Shown: one piece after another, positions 8,802 through 17,527 of the stretch
How positions within the stretch are numbered: the first letter of the stretch is position 1
How the letters are laid out: each line of letters starts with the position of its first letter
From: Paenibacillus spongiae
GTDB taxonomy: Bacteria > Bacillota > Bacilli > Paenibacillales > Paenibacillaceae
Length of the DNA stretch: 64,000 nt
Assembly (NCBI RefSeq): GCF_024734895.1
Contig: NZ_CP091430.1
Coordinates: forward strand, 5,660,501 to 5,724,500
Reading direction: 5' to 3'
The notes under the pieces: model-generated
What the model was told of the DNA's origin: nothing
What the model saw: the letters and a program-made list of their open reading frames with translations, nothing else
Databases searched by the model: none
Program-made: the position numbers and the translations under genes

Positions 8802-11075
8802 TTATTTATCGATCGTTAATATATACTCGGAGGACGGCCCAATGACTATCAGTCGATGATCGAGCAATGCATTCTCGCCTAATACCCGTTTCATCTCTAG
8901 CGAATTTTCTACGAATATTCGGACCTTTGCCGTAAAATGCGTAGGGTTTGTCAGCTTTACCGTCATCGCTGCGTTATTATTGTCAACGACCTCTGCGTCA
9001 ACATGATCGATCGCGCGAATGTTCCCCGTATCCGGCTGAATGTACACGCCGGGCACTTCCAAATAAGTTAGCATGTTGGAAACTTCGCACCAGCAAGAAC
9101 CGCCCGCGACCTCGCCAATGTTCTCCTTGCCTTCCCAATCGCTTAGATTGACTCGCTCTCCCATCCATCCCGGCCGCGAGTATTGGGTTCCATTGCGATT
9201 GCCGCCCCATGATATACGAAGCGGCCGGTCCTCTCGCGACATGTATTGCGGCAGGTTATGCGCGATATCTTGGAGCAGCTCCAGGTAGAATTCGTTTGCC
9301 GTTGCACGATAAAGCTTAAACAAGGATACACCAGAAAACGTACATATTCCCGGAGACGCATGCTTATTTTGCACGCTTGCCCAGACCGCGCCGGATGAAC
9401 GCAAATCAAGTTTGCGAAATTCCGTTTCTTCGGCATATTCGTAATCGTACGACACAACCCATGTCGCGCATAGTTTTGCCGTTTCTTCAGCCATCCCCAG
9501 CCACTTGCGGTCGCCAGTCGCTTCGTACAAGACGACATAAGACTCCAACAGCGCGAATGCCGACTCGCTGTCCGGGCATTGGCATATTTCGCCTGGCGCA
9601 CCCGTCGTAACGCCCTGCTTCATGAAATGCTCGTAATAATATTGGCCGGCTTCCTTCGCTATAGCGATATAGTCCGGACGGTTGAAATATTGGCCGGCCA
9701 ATGTAAGCCCTGCAGGGGCTATTGCCGCGCCGGCACTGCCTCCAATGAGGATTTCTTCCTTGTCCAGATCAATGAACTGGCCGAATTGACCGTATTTGTT
9801 CCATAAGCGAACGAATGCATCGCAGGCCCGAATCAATCCATCTTTCCAATTGGCCGGCATCTCTTCACCTAATTGGTCCAGCAGCATCAGCTGCTTGGTC
9901 ATAAAGTAAAGGACATCCGCATTTTTGCGCAGCAGAACGATCGACGTTTCTTCATGGCGGCGGAAAGCGTCGCCATATCGATTTCCCTTGCAATAGATAC
10001 CGTAAAAAAATCCGGAAGGCGCCTGGATCGTATCGAACATGAAATTCAACGTTCTGATCGATCGCGCTTTGGACAATCCGCTTCCGATGGCGAGCATCGG
10101 ATACGTGTTGATCGCCCCGCCGACCCAGCCTGTCTGCCATTCGCCGAACACCGGATCCGGCGAAGTCGACGACCGGTAAAACTCGTGGACGGCCTGCCAA
10201 TTGTCCCGGTTATACTTCTCCTCTAGAATGTCCCACGAAGTCGAGAATGGGATTTCATGCCGATGCTCCGAAGGGCCGGTCAAGTCTTTCCGGATACGCG
10301 TGAAATAATCAAACAACGACGGAATGCCGGGGCAATCGAACATATAAAGCCTAAAGTTGATCGTCACCTCGTCCTGTTCTTGAAAATCGTATCCGCGATC
10401 GCCGGAGGGCTCTTCCGCATTGCACATTGAGTATGTAAAGTTTCTCACCGCAGGAGCCGCAATCGAGATCAGCGCTTCCGAACGATCGTCATTTTCTTCT
10501 ACGGTCAAGCCGGAATCGCCTAGCGCCGTTCGCTGATAAGTCAGCATAAACAAGCCTTTCTGCTGTTGATGCAAGAAGCATCCGACGGCCGGTGTAGCCA
10601 AGTCTCCCGTCCGCAATTCGATTTTCGACGGCCCTTCATTCCGATTGAGTCTCGGCACATCGGTAATCGTCGTCGGAATGTCGACACCAATCTCATCCTC
10701 GAGGGTCAGCATTGGCGGATACGCTTGACTGCTTACCCGAAAACGGTTGCCGTTGTAAGCTGCCGCAGGCATCAACAGGTAGTCTTCCTGCGACCATCGG
10801 TCCAGCCTGAGTCCAACCGATACGCTCGCTTCGTTCAAGCTTCCCTTGATAACCTTAAACGTAACTTGGCAATCCATCGCCTCTTCATTGCCTTCGACCG
10901 GTTGCGATGAATAACGGATATCCCACAACGATTCGCCCAGAACAAGCTGCTGTTCACCGCTTGATTCCGACCAGTCGCCCATGGCCGATCGGATCGGCCT
11001 GGCCCCATCGTATTGGGTCAGCTGGAACGCCATTCCACAGCCAGTTTCATTCATTCGGGCATAAGCATGACTCAT
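8802..11075 (-). CDS. Uncharacterised large protein, six-hairpin glycosidase-like
   Basis: 757 residues, no signal peptide, so probably cytoplasmic. The N-terminal third reads as beta-rich. From about residue 300 the protein is helical with many Trp, Tyr and Gly motifs (GEWQTGWVGG, APSGFFYGIYC, GGSAGAAIAPAGL, ASPGICTFSGVSLFKLY), and the C terminus is a short beta domain. This order is that of (alpha/alpha)6-barrel glycoside hydrolases, but I cannot assign a CAZy family. I start it at ATG 11075, which overlaps the upstream stop as ATGA with GGAGG inside the upstream gene, so the two are translationally coupled. A longer in-frame start at 11300 lies within the upstream gene and is rejected. A 12-codon remnant of a paralogue is at 42348-42386. 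Confidence 0.7.
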   Translation of the reverse strand: MSHAYARMNETGCGMAFQLTQYDGARPIRSAMGDWSESSGEQQLVLGESLWDIRYSSQPVEGNEEAMDCQVTFKVIKGSLNEASVSVGLRLDRWSQEDYLLMPAAAYNGNRFRVSSQAYPPMLTLEDEIGVDIPTTITDVPRLNRNEGPSKIELRTGDLATPAVGCFLHQQQKGLFMLTYQRTALGDSGLTVEENDDRSEALISIAAPAVRNFTYSMCNAEEPSGDRGYDFQEQDEVTINFRLYMFDCPGIPSLFDYFTRIRKDLTGPSEHRHEIPFSTSWDILEEKYNRDNWQAVHEFYRSSTSPDPVFGEWQTGWVGGAINTYPMLAIGSGLSKARSIRTLNFMFDTIQAPSGFFYGIYCKGNRYGDAFRRHEETSIVLLRKNADVLYFMTKQLMLLDQLGEEMPANWKDGLIRACDAFVRLWNKYGQFGQFIDLDKEEILIGGSAGAAIAPAGLTLAGQYFNRPDYIAIAKEAGQYYYEHFMKQGVTTGAPGEICQCPDSESAFALLESYVVLYEATGDRKWLGMAEETAKLCATWVVSYDYEYAEETEFRKLDLRSSGAVWASVQNKHASPGICTFSGVSLFKLYRATANEFYLELLQDIAHNLPQYMSREDRPLRISWGGNRNGTQYSRPGWMGERVNLSDWEGKENIGEVAGGSCWCEVSNMLTYLEVPGVYIQPDTGNIRAIDHVDAEVVDNNNAAMTVKLTNPTHFTAKVRIFVENSLEMKRVLGENALLDHRLIVIGPSSEYILTIDK

Positions 11076-13504
11076 AGAACGCTGTCCTCCAGATTGCCCG
11101 TCATCGCCTCCACCGTCTCCGGTTCGCCCCACGCCGATATTTTCATGCTGACAGACGGCTTCGGATCCCCCTCGAATTTGCAGCTGAACGATACGGGCTG
11201 CCCCCCGCTTCGGAGGATCGGCGCATCCGCCGACGCCTGCACCGTCTGCAGCAGATTCCAGTTTTGATCGTAGATGCTGCCGGTCCGACCGCCTTCGCAC
11301 ACGAGATATTGATTCGGCTTCAGTTCCGTATCGAATGTCATGTAAACCCCGTTGGTGTATAAAGTCGGCCGTTTCACCGAAGCGTCCTCATTCCCGTACG
11401 AAGGGACCACCCGCAGGGTGAATTTCAACGGTTGCTCGGCATACGAGTTGAAATAAACCCAGTCGGCGCCCCCTGGCTGGCCCGGCTGCAGCTCGGCAGG
11501 ATGGCAGACAAGCGGCTTCGAGATGTGAACGGGGTACAGCTTCCAACGGCCTTCGCCGGCCGGTTCCAAGTGCCAGTCTCCCTTCGGCTCGCGCAGCCGC
11601 TTGCGCTGCTCGGGCGTAAACGCTCCGGCCCGCCGTGCCTTCTCCCATTCGCGCACCGACGCCAACAACGGCTCGATATTGCCGTTTCGCCGCAGCACCG
11701 CCGTATCGGCTACCAATGCGAAGCCCGCCCCGAATCCGGCCGCTTTCGACAGCACCCATTCGATTTCGTCCGGCGCCGTCGCCTCGAACCGTTCGGAAGC
11801 GGACCGGACGAGAAACCATCCCAGCATCGGCGGGATAAAGTTTCGGGCGAAATACCGCTGGTTGCTCAGCCTCCATTCGAGCTGGCCTTCGCGCGTTGCC
11901 GCTCCCCACGGCTCTCCCCAGTTGAATCGCGTGAATATGTGCCACAGATAGTTTGGAACGACGATGCTCGCATCGTTGATCACATCATCGCCCCAGCCAT
12001 CGTAGCACATCTTGACGAACCGGTTGACGCCGTAACCGTCATGTCCGGTGGCGTATAAGCCCTCTAAGCCGTCGAATGAAATCTGCTTCAAGCCCGTCGT
12101 TCGGAACAGTTCCGCGATCCGCCTGCTGTATTCATCCTGCAGGTCGATATTCGGAAAGAAGACGTCATAGGGGTGATCCCACAGCCGGCCGATTTCCGCG
12201 CCGGCCTCATGCTTGGCGGCAGCCGTGCCATTCACGCCGCGCCGTACGTCCAGCAGCTTCCAAGGCGCGCTCTCGGTCACGGCGTCGTATTCGATCAGCT
12301 CGCTGCCGATTTTCGCCGAACGCCGGAACAATCCGGCCCCGAACGGCTGCGGGTCGCTTACCTCGATCTCCCGGTCCTCCGCTCCGACGCTGCCGACGGC
12401 CCGCGCCGATCCTGAGAACTGCAGCCGTTCGTCCGGCACCGGCGTCACATAGGGATCGTTCAGCGTCGTAAAGTTAGAGAGCGTATGAACGCCGACCTTC
12501 ACGCCTTCGCGTTCGGCCAGCACCGCGCAAGCTTTCAATCCAGCGTCGCCATTAGGGAAGCTGCTAGGCTTCAACGTGAAATGTCCCCATTGCGAGAACG
12601 GATCGGGATGATACACATAGTTCAAGCCGGCCATCTTCGTATACCGCACCGCATCCGCCATCGTCGCTTCGGAGAAATCGGTGATGACATACGATTGATT
12701 CGCCGCCGGCGACGTTTTGCCCCACTCGCCTTCGATCATCGGATGCGGCAGCCCTTCCCCGATCTCGATCGCTTCGATCGTTTGGAGAACCTGGTCGACC
12801 GCGCAGCCGAACAAGGCGATCTTGGTCCCGGCGATTCGAGCGTCGCCGCCCGCGATCGGCGCGATATCGACATCCGGCAAATTCCATGCGGGGCGCCGGG
12901 CTGCATCTGCCCGATTCCGGGCATACGCCTGCAGCATGCTTCCTTCGCTTGTTGGCCACGCCGCGCAAACATCATACTCGAATTTGTTGTCCGAAGGCTG
13001 CGTGCTGTCAGGGTCCGGCATCCCGCTGTTCGAATACGTTTGCTGAACATATTCCATTCGATCGAGCTCGAGAGGCCACCCCCCGACGGTTTTTATATTC
13101 AACGCCTGCAGGCCGAGGGCGAACGATCCGTTATGCACGACGCCGACTGACTCCCCGATCGAACCGGCAACCGTCGTAACGTAAGGCCCCCAGATGACGG
13201 CATCTACATCGCCATCAATGGATTGTACTTCGAATGTCGCGTAAAGCCCTTTTTCTTCGGCCAGAATCGCCACCGTCGCCCTGCACTCAGGAAACTTCAA
13301 TGTTATTATGCCGGATGCCGCTTCATAATCGGCCTGTTCCGGCATCTCGATACGGCCGTCAACGACAACCCGAAGCAGCGGCATAGTATGCTTGGCAGAT
13401 TCATATCGATTACCGGAAGCCGTATCGGCCAGACCGGTTACCCTGCCTTGACGATCCAATAGAATGCTCGAATTTCCCGCAGAAATGTTCAACATCTCTT
13501 TCAT
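11072..13504 (-). CDS. Uncharacterised TIM-barrel hydrolase-like protein (intact copy)
   Basis: 810 residues, no signal peptide. A beta-rich N-terminal part (about 1-250) is followed by a probable TIM barrel (about 255-620) whose strand LKQISFDGLEG carries D478 at a position typical of retaining alpha-galactosidase-like barrels. A C-terminal beta domain follows. About residues 358-442 look like an inserted small beta domain ending in RRGVNGTAAAKHEAGAEIG, a pattern also seen in other modular proteins. The family is not recognised; a glycoside hydrolase role is inferred from fold and context. Start ATG 13504. It ends in a 4-base ATGA overlap with the next gene. A near-identical but frameshifted copy lies at 42383-44813. 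Codons 1-40 differ clearly between the copies, while the rest is almost identical. Confidence 0.7.
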   Translation of the reverse strand: MKEMLNISAGNSSILLDRQGRVTGLADTASGNRYESAKHTMPLLRVVVDGRIEMPEQADYEAASGIITLKFPECRATVAILAEEKGLYATFEVQSIDGDVDAVIWGPYVTTVAGSIGESVGVVHNGSFALGLQALNIKTVGGWPLELDRMEYVQQTYSNSGMPDPDSTQPSDNKFEYDVCAAWPTSEGSMLQAYARNRADAARRPAWNLPDVDIAPIAGGDARIAGTKIALFGCAVDQVLQTIEAIEIGEGLPHPMIEGEWGKTSPAANQSYVITDFSEATMADAVRYTKMAGLNYVYHPDPFSQWGHFTLKPSSFPNGDAGLKACAVLAEREGVKVGVHTLSNFTTLNDPYVTPVPDERLQFSGSARAVGSVGAEDREIEVSDPQPFGAGLFRRSAKIGSELIEYDAVTESAPWKLLDVRRGVNGTAAAKHEAGAEIGRLWDHPYDVFFPNIDLQDEYSRRIAELFRTTGLKQISFDGLEGLYATGHDGYGVNRFVKMCYDGWGDDVINDASIVVPNYLWHIFTRFNWGEPWGAATREGQLEWRLSNQRYFARNFIPPMLGWFLVRSASERFEATAPDEIEWVLSKAAGFGAGFALVADTAVLRRNGNIEPLLASVREWEKARRAGAFTPEQRKRLREPKGDWHLEPAGEGRWKLYPVHISKPLVCHPAELQPGQPGGADWVYFNSYAEQPLKFTLRVVPSYGNEDASVKRPTLYTNGVYMTFDTELKPNQYLVCEGGRTGSIYDQNWNLLQTVQASADAPILRSGGQPVSFSCKFEGDPKPSVSMKISAWGEPETVEAMTGNLEDSVL

Positions 13505-13551
13505 CTCCTTACACCGGCAACTTTTCGTTTATTCGTTCCAAAGCTGCGCGT

Positions 13552-13620
13552 TCAGCCCATCCGCTTGCCGATTTCCATCGCAGCGATTTCATTGGGCTGA
13601 AGCGTCAGCGTGATGATTGT
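13552..13620 (-). pseudogene. 3' remnant of a galactosidase-like gene (paralogue of 44862-46784)
   Basis: The minus strand reads TLTLQPNEIAAMEIGKRMG then TGA (13554-13552). The gene at 44862-46784 ends TLTLQPHEIATMEIVKRMD. About 22 codons match, and both copies sit just upstream of the duplicated 810-residue gene. Upstream of the remnant the sequence switches within about 10 bases to the end of the GH2 gene. So a paralogue of the 640-residue protein once stood here and was replaced except for its tail. Confidence 0.75.
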
Positions 13621-13631
13621 TCTTTGACGAG

Positions 13632-16037
13632 CTACACGGAAGGGTACGATACGCAGGGCTCTGTTCGGATCGTCACTTTGGCAGCAGTTAATCCGGGTGA
13701 CTCAGCCGTAATGCACAGATCTCCAGCTTGCTTCGTCGATTGGACGATGGCCATGCAAAGTCCGTTAAAAGCTCTTCGTTTCCAAACCGTGCCGCTGCCG
13801 ATATACTTATCCGGCTCATGGCTGCTCGGGTTTCCATTGCCGACACCGATTAATACGCCCGGTCCGGTTACGGTGAATACAACTTCATTGTCAGCTGTGG
13901 GGATGACCCGGCCTAAAGCATCTACAATTTGCACGGCAATGCTCGATACATCTTCGCCGTCGGCATCGATGGCAGAGCGATCCGGCAATAACCGCAGCTC
14001 GGCGGGAACGCCTGTTGTTTCTCTGGCAGCGCTCGCTATCTCTTGTCCATTCCTGTATCCTTTGGCAACAAGAGCGCCAGGCTCATAGGGAACCTTCCAG
14101 CTCAGATGCCCGAGATGCTGCATTGGTTTCATGCCAAGGCTGCGGCCGTTGAGAAACAGCTCTACTTCTTCGCAATTGCTGTAGCAGCGCACGTCGATGT
14201 CCTGCCCTTCCTTACCCGGCCAGTTCCAATGCGGGAATAGATGCAATACCGTCCGGTCGGTCCACCAAGACTGGTAATAATAGTAGTTGTCTTTCGGAAA
14301 ACCGCACGTATCCATCATGCCGAATTGCGAGCTGATGCACGGCCAACGGTAAGGAAGCGGTTCGCCCCGGTAATCGAATCCGGTCCATACGAAGGCGCCG
14401 GCCAAATACGGCCTCTCCGCATAATACTTCATCCATTCCTCGGCACCGGATCCCCAGCCGGGGAAGTTTTCATCATACGACGAGACATATCCCCGTTCTT
14501 CATCGTTTTCATAGATGCCTCTCGTGCACAGCGTGCTCGCTTCTTCGCTGCCGATCATGGGCGTCTGTGGATGATCGTTGTGGTATTCATCCAAATTGGC
14601 GCCGATTTTCCAATAGTTCCAGCCACGCACATCCACAACGCCGTTAATCCCCGCGCTTTGTCCGCCGTTATTCCCGCCATAGCTGACAAGACGTGTCGGA
14701 TCAAGCTCGTTTACGATCCGTTTCATTGTTCTTGCGGTACGGGCGCCGGCTTCCGTATCCTGAATCCCGCTCTCTTCGTTTCCGATCGACCAAAGAATGA
14801 TGCTGGGATGGTTGCGGTCGCGTTTGACCAGGCTGCGCAATTGACCCTCAAATTCCTCGCCGCAGCCTACTTGCCGGTGTTCGTCCATGACCAGCATCCC
14901 AAGACGGTCGCAAGCTTCGAGCAGTTCCGGCGTCGGCGGATGATGCGATGTCCGGTATGCATTAACGCCGAGCTCCTTCAGCTTCTCGATCCTGTAAAAT
15001 TGCAAGCGGTCGGGCAGCGCCGTTCCGACTCCGGCATGATCCTGATGGCAGCAAACGCCTCGTATCGGGACATGCCGCCCGTTTAGGAAAAAGCCTTGGT
15101 CCGAATCGAAGCGAATACTGCGAATGCCAAATGATGTTACATAAACATCCGTTTCGGCTTCGCCGTCCTTGACGGTCGTAACGAGTCGATAGAGATGGGG
15201 CGACTCCAAATCCCAAAGCCACGGCTGCTCCAAACGAATGCGCTGATTGAACTCGCACACCTTCCACGATCCGATCGGCGTTGGCTCCGACTGAACGGTC
15301 GCAACCCGGCGGCCGTCAGCATCATAGATGGCCGATTCGATCGTGACTGCTTTCGCATGATCGTCTTCGTTGACAACCATCGTTTGAAGCGTCAGATCCG
15401 CAAATCCGTCGCCAATTTCCGAAACGACGTACGTTCCCCAATGCGCTACATGCATCGGGTTGGTTTTGACCAGCCAGACATGCCGGTAAATGCCTGCCCC
15501 TTCGTAAAACCATCCCTCCACTTGGCTTGCGTCGGCCCGCACGACAAGCACATTCGGCCCGTCGAACTTCACGCAGTCGGTAATATCGCGACGGAAGCTG
15601 GTATATCCGCTTTCATGACGTCCCAAGTAATAGCCGTTCAACCATATCATGCTGTCGCGAAATATACCGTCGAACTCAATGGATAGCCTCTTCCCCTCAT
15701 CTTCCTTCGCTACCTCAAACCGCTTGCGGTACCACCCGATCGATGTCGCCGGGTTCGGTCTTCCGATCGGCTTGTATCCGTGATAATTGATGTCGTTATC
15801 GTCGGAATATTCAAAATCAAGCTCCACTGCCCAATCATGCGGCAGCGAGACTTCTCTCCAATCGCTGTCGTCAAATTTGACGTGAATCGCGCCTCTCCCT
15901 TCGGCTTGTTTGGCAAACGGCTTGCCTTCCCAATAACCGAAGTCGAGCTTGATGTCCGAAGCGTGTCCCAGGGCGAATCTCCAACCGGAATCCATCAGAA
16001 ACCGCTCCCGAAGCGGCTGTTTTATCTCTCTATTCAT
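13632..16037 (-). CDS. GH2 beta-galactosidase-like glycoside hydrolase
   Basis: 801 residues with the GH2 domain order: sugar-binding jelly roll (about 10-195), immunoglobulin-like domain (about 200-305), TIM barrel (about 306-600) and C-terminal beta domains. The acid/base Glu is E421 in ILWSIGNEES. The nucleophile is E498 or E499 in PMIGSEEAS. The C terminus (VVFTVTGPGVLIGVGNGNP) is the added domain of the DUF4982/GH2-C5 group. Start ATG 16037 has AAAGGAGAG upstream; the ATG at 16091 lies further away without such a site. There is no signal peptide, so it probably hydrolyses imported beta-galactosides or related glycans in the cytoplasm. A small remnant of a paralogue is at 39970-40006. Exact sugar specificity is not provable from sequence. 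Confidence 0.92.
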   Translation of the reverse strand: MNREIKQPLRERFLMDSGWRFALGHASDIKLDFGYWEGKPFAKQAEGRGAIHVKFDDSDWREVSLPHDWAVELDFEYSDDNDINYHGYKPIGRPNPATSIGWYRKRFEVAKEDEGKRLSIEFDGIFRDSMIWLNGYYLGRHESGYTSFRRDITDCVKFDGPNVLVVRADASQVEGWFYEGAGIYRHVWLVKTNPMHVAHWGTYVVSEIGDGFADLTLQTMVVNEDDHAKAVTIESAIYDADGRRVATVQSEPTPIGSWKVCEFNQRIRLEQPWLWDLESPHLYRLVTTVKDGEAETDVYVTSFGIRSIRFDSDQGFFLNGRHVPIRGVCCHQDHAGVGTALPDRLQFYRIEKLKELGVNAYRTSHHPPTPELLEACDRLGMLVMDEHRQVGCGEEFEGQLRSLVKRDRNHPSIILWSIGNEESGIQDTEAGARTARTMKRIVNELDPTRLVSYGGNNGGQSAGINGVVDVRGWNYWKIGANLDEYHNDHPQTPMIGSEEASTLCTRGIYENDEERGYVSSYDENFPGWGSGAEEWMKYYAERPYLAGAFVWTGFDYRGEPLPYRWPCISSQFGMMDTCGFPKDNYYYYQSWWTDRTVLHLFPHWNWPGKEGQDIDVRCYSNCEEVELFLNGRSLGMKPMQHLGHLSWKVPYEPGALVAKGYRNGQEIASAARETTGVPAELRLLPDRSAIDADGEDVSSIAVQIVDALGRVIPTADNEVVFTVTGPGVLIGVGNGNPSSHEPDKYIGSGTVWKRRAFNGLCMAIVQSTKQAGDLCITAESPGLTAAKVTIRTEPCVSYPSV

Positions 16038-16105
16038 TGTGCGTATCTCTCCTTTATCTCTGAATGCTCTTTGTAAATTGTCGGTGTTCAAGGAGCTCTG
16101 CAGCG

Positions 16106-17488
16106 TTATTTTTTATTCATCTTCTCTTTCAATTTAATCGCATAATCTTCGTCCATTTTTCTCAAGAACGTAACGACATCTTCTTTGGACGTTATGAATT
16201 CGGAAGCCTTTTCGGCCACATAGTTCTCGCCGTAGTAAAGGGAATCCGGACCGAAAGGGGAGTACGCAGGATCAGCTTTTGAACCTGTATAAACGCCTTG
16301 TAAATTGTACTGCTTATTGCCGCCTGCCATTTGATCTTCGCCAAACTGGACAGCAAGGTCCGGATCGCCAAGCGGAGAAGGCGAACCATGGCGGTGCAGC
16401 CTTGTTTGATGCTCTTTGGAGGCGAGGAATGCAATCACCTCAAACGCCTCTTTCAAATGCTCGCTGTTCGGATTAACGCTCACTGCAAGAGGTGCGTAGT
16501 TTGGCGTAATATCCGGCTGGTCGGCCCAACCCGGAACTCTGACCATATCGAAGCTGAGCCCTTTGGTACCATGCATACCGGCTAGATTCGTAATGGATAA
16601 TATCGCCATTGCGGTTGTTTGGTTCTGGAAATACAAGTCTTCTTCCTTTTCTACATCCCAGTTGCCGGAGATACTGCGAAACTTATCAAGCAGATCGAAG
16701 TATTTCTTGAACCTCGGCTCTTTGGTGAACAGCACTTCACCCGTCTGCGGATCCGTACCGGTTGCCGAAAGCTCCATAAAAGGCATCGATAAGCCATTTT
16801 TCGCTATCCCGTGGTACTTGACTCCGTCTTTTTCTCCTGTCAGTTTCTTGGCCAGGTCGATAACTTCTTCCCAGGTAATTCCGTCCTTCGGATAAGGTAC
16901 GCCGAATTTATCGAAAATCGATTTGTTATAAAAAAGCGCTACCTGAATATCTTCCATCGGAAATCCCAATAAACGGTTTTCGCCTTCAGGGTCCCGCACC
17001 CGCATCGATTCGAGCACACCCGGCCGGAATGCCGATAAGTCAACGTTAAATTGGTTCGCCAGATCATCCAGCGGATACAGCAGCTCCATGTCCTTCAGAA
17101 CTTCAAAGCCGCCGGTGGTCAGCAGAATATCCGGATTTTCCTTCGCGGCAAACGTTTCCTCCAACTCCTGCTTGCCGACCCATTTGCTGATGAGCTCGAT
17201 CTTGATGTTTGGGAACTTCTCTTCGACAAACGGCTTCACCCGCTCATCGAATTCCCCGCCCCAAGGCGCCATAAATTTTAGCGTAATCTGCTCTTTATTC
17301 TCGGATTCCGGTTCTGTCGCCGCTGGTTTATCTTGATCCTCCTGTTTCGGAGTATCATCCGCAGCAGCAGAATTTTGCTCTTTATTCGTTGATTGTTCCC
17401 CTTCGGAGTTTTTGCCCGAACATGCCGCAATCGATGCTGTGAGTAACAATAAAATCAGGATCAATGAAAGCATTCTTATCGATTTCAT
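16106..17488 (-). CDS. Lipoprotein sugar-binding protein, MalE-like
   Basis: 460 residues. Signal peptide with lipobox SIAAC (Cys23), an acidic Glu/Asp/Gln linker to about residue 68, then a SBP_bac_1 body (ALFYNKSIFDKFGVPYPKDG is the family hallmark). It is the fourth in a set of similar binding proteins (17528, 21001, 35769) that share the motif N-K-x-I/V-F-D-K-F-G-V-x-Y-P. It lies 39 bases after its closest neighbour, and the GH2 gene follows 68 bases downstream. No permeases are adjacent, so it probably uses the pair at 22570-24423 or 28834-30737. Ligand unknown, but the neighbouring GH110 and GH2 suggest a galactose-containing oligosaccharide. Confidence 0.9.
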   Translation of the reverse strand: MKSIRMLSLILILLLLTASIAACSGKNSEGEQSTNKEQNSAAADDTPKQEDQDKPAATEPESENKEQITLKFMAPWGGEFDERVKPFVEEKFPNIKIELISKWVGKQELEETFAAKENPDILLTTGGFEVLKDMELLYPLDDLANQFNVDLSAFRPGVLESMRVRDPEGENRLLGFPMEDIQVALFYNKSIFDKFGVPYPKDGITWEEVIDLAKKLTGEKDGVKYHGIAKNGLSMPFMELSATGTDPQTGEVLFTKEPRFKKYFDLLDKFRSISGNWDVEKEEDLYFQNQTTAMAILSITNLAGMHGTKGLSFDMVRVPGWADQPDITPNYAPLAVSVNPNSEHLKEAFEVIAFLASKEHQTRLHRHGSPSPLGDPDLAVQFGEDQMAGGNKQYNLQGVYTGSKADPAYSPFGPDSLYYGENYVAEKASEFITSKEDVVTFLRKMDEDYAIKLKEKMNKK

Positions 17489-17527
17489 AGTATGTATCCC
17501 CTCACTATTTTGAATGTTTCGGCCCGC

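Noticed and set aside
12485..13150. Long plus-strand open frame (221 codons) opposite the TIM-barrel gene, repeated at 43794-44435
   Set aside because: It is a shadow of a GC-rich coding strand: no ribosome site, composition rich in Arg and Pro, and its duplicate exists only because the real gene is duplicated.
11072..13632. Insertion sequence as cause of the 2.4-kb duplication
   Set aside because: No transposase, terminal inverted repeats or target-site duplications were seen at either copy; similarity fades gradually into flanking gene remnants.
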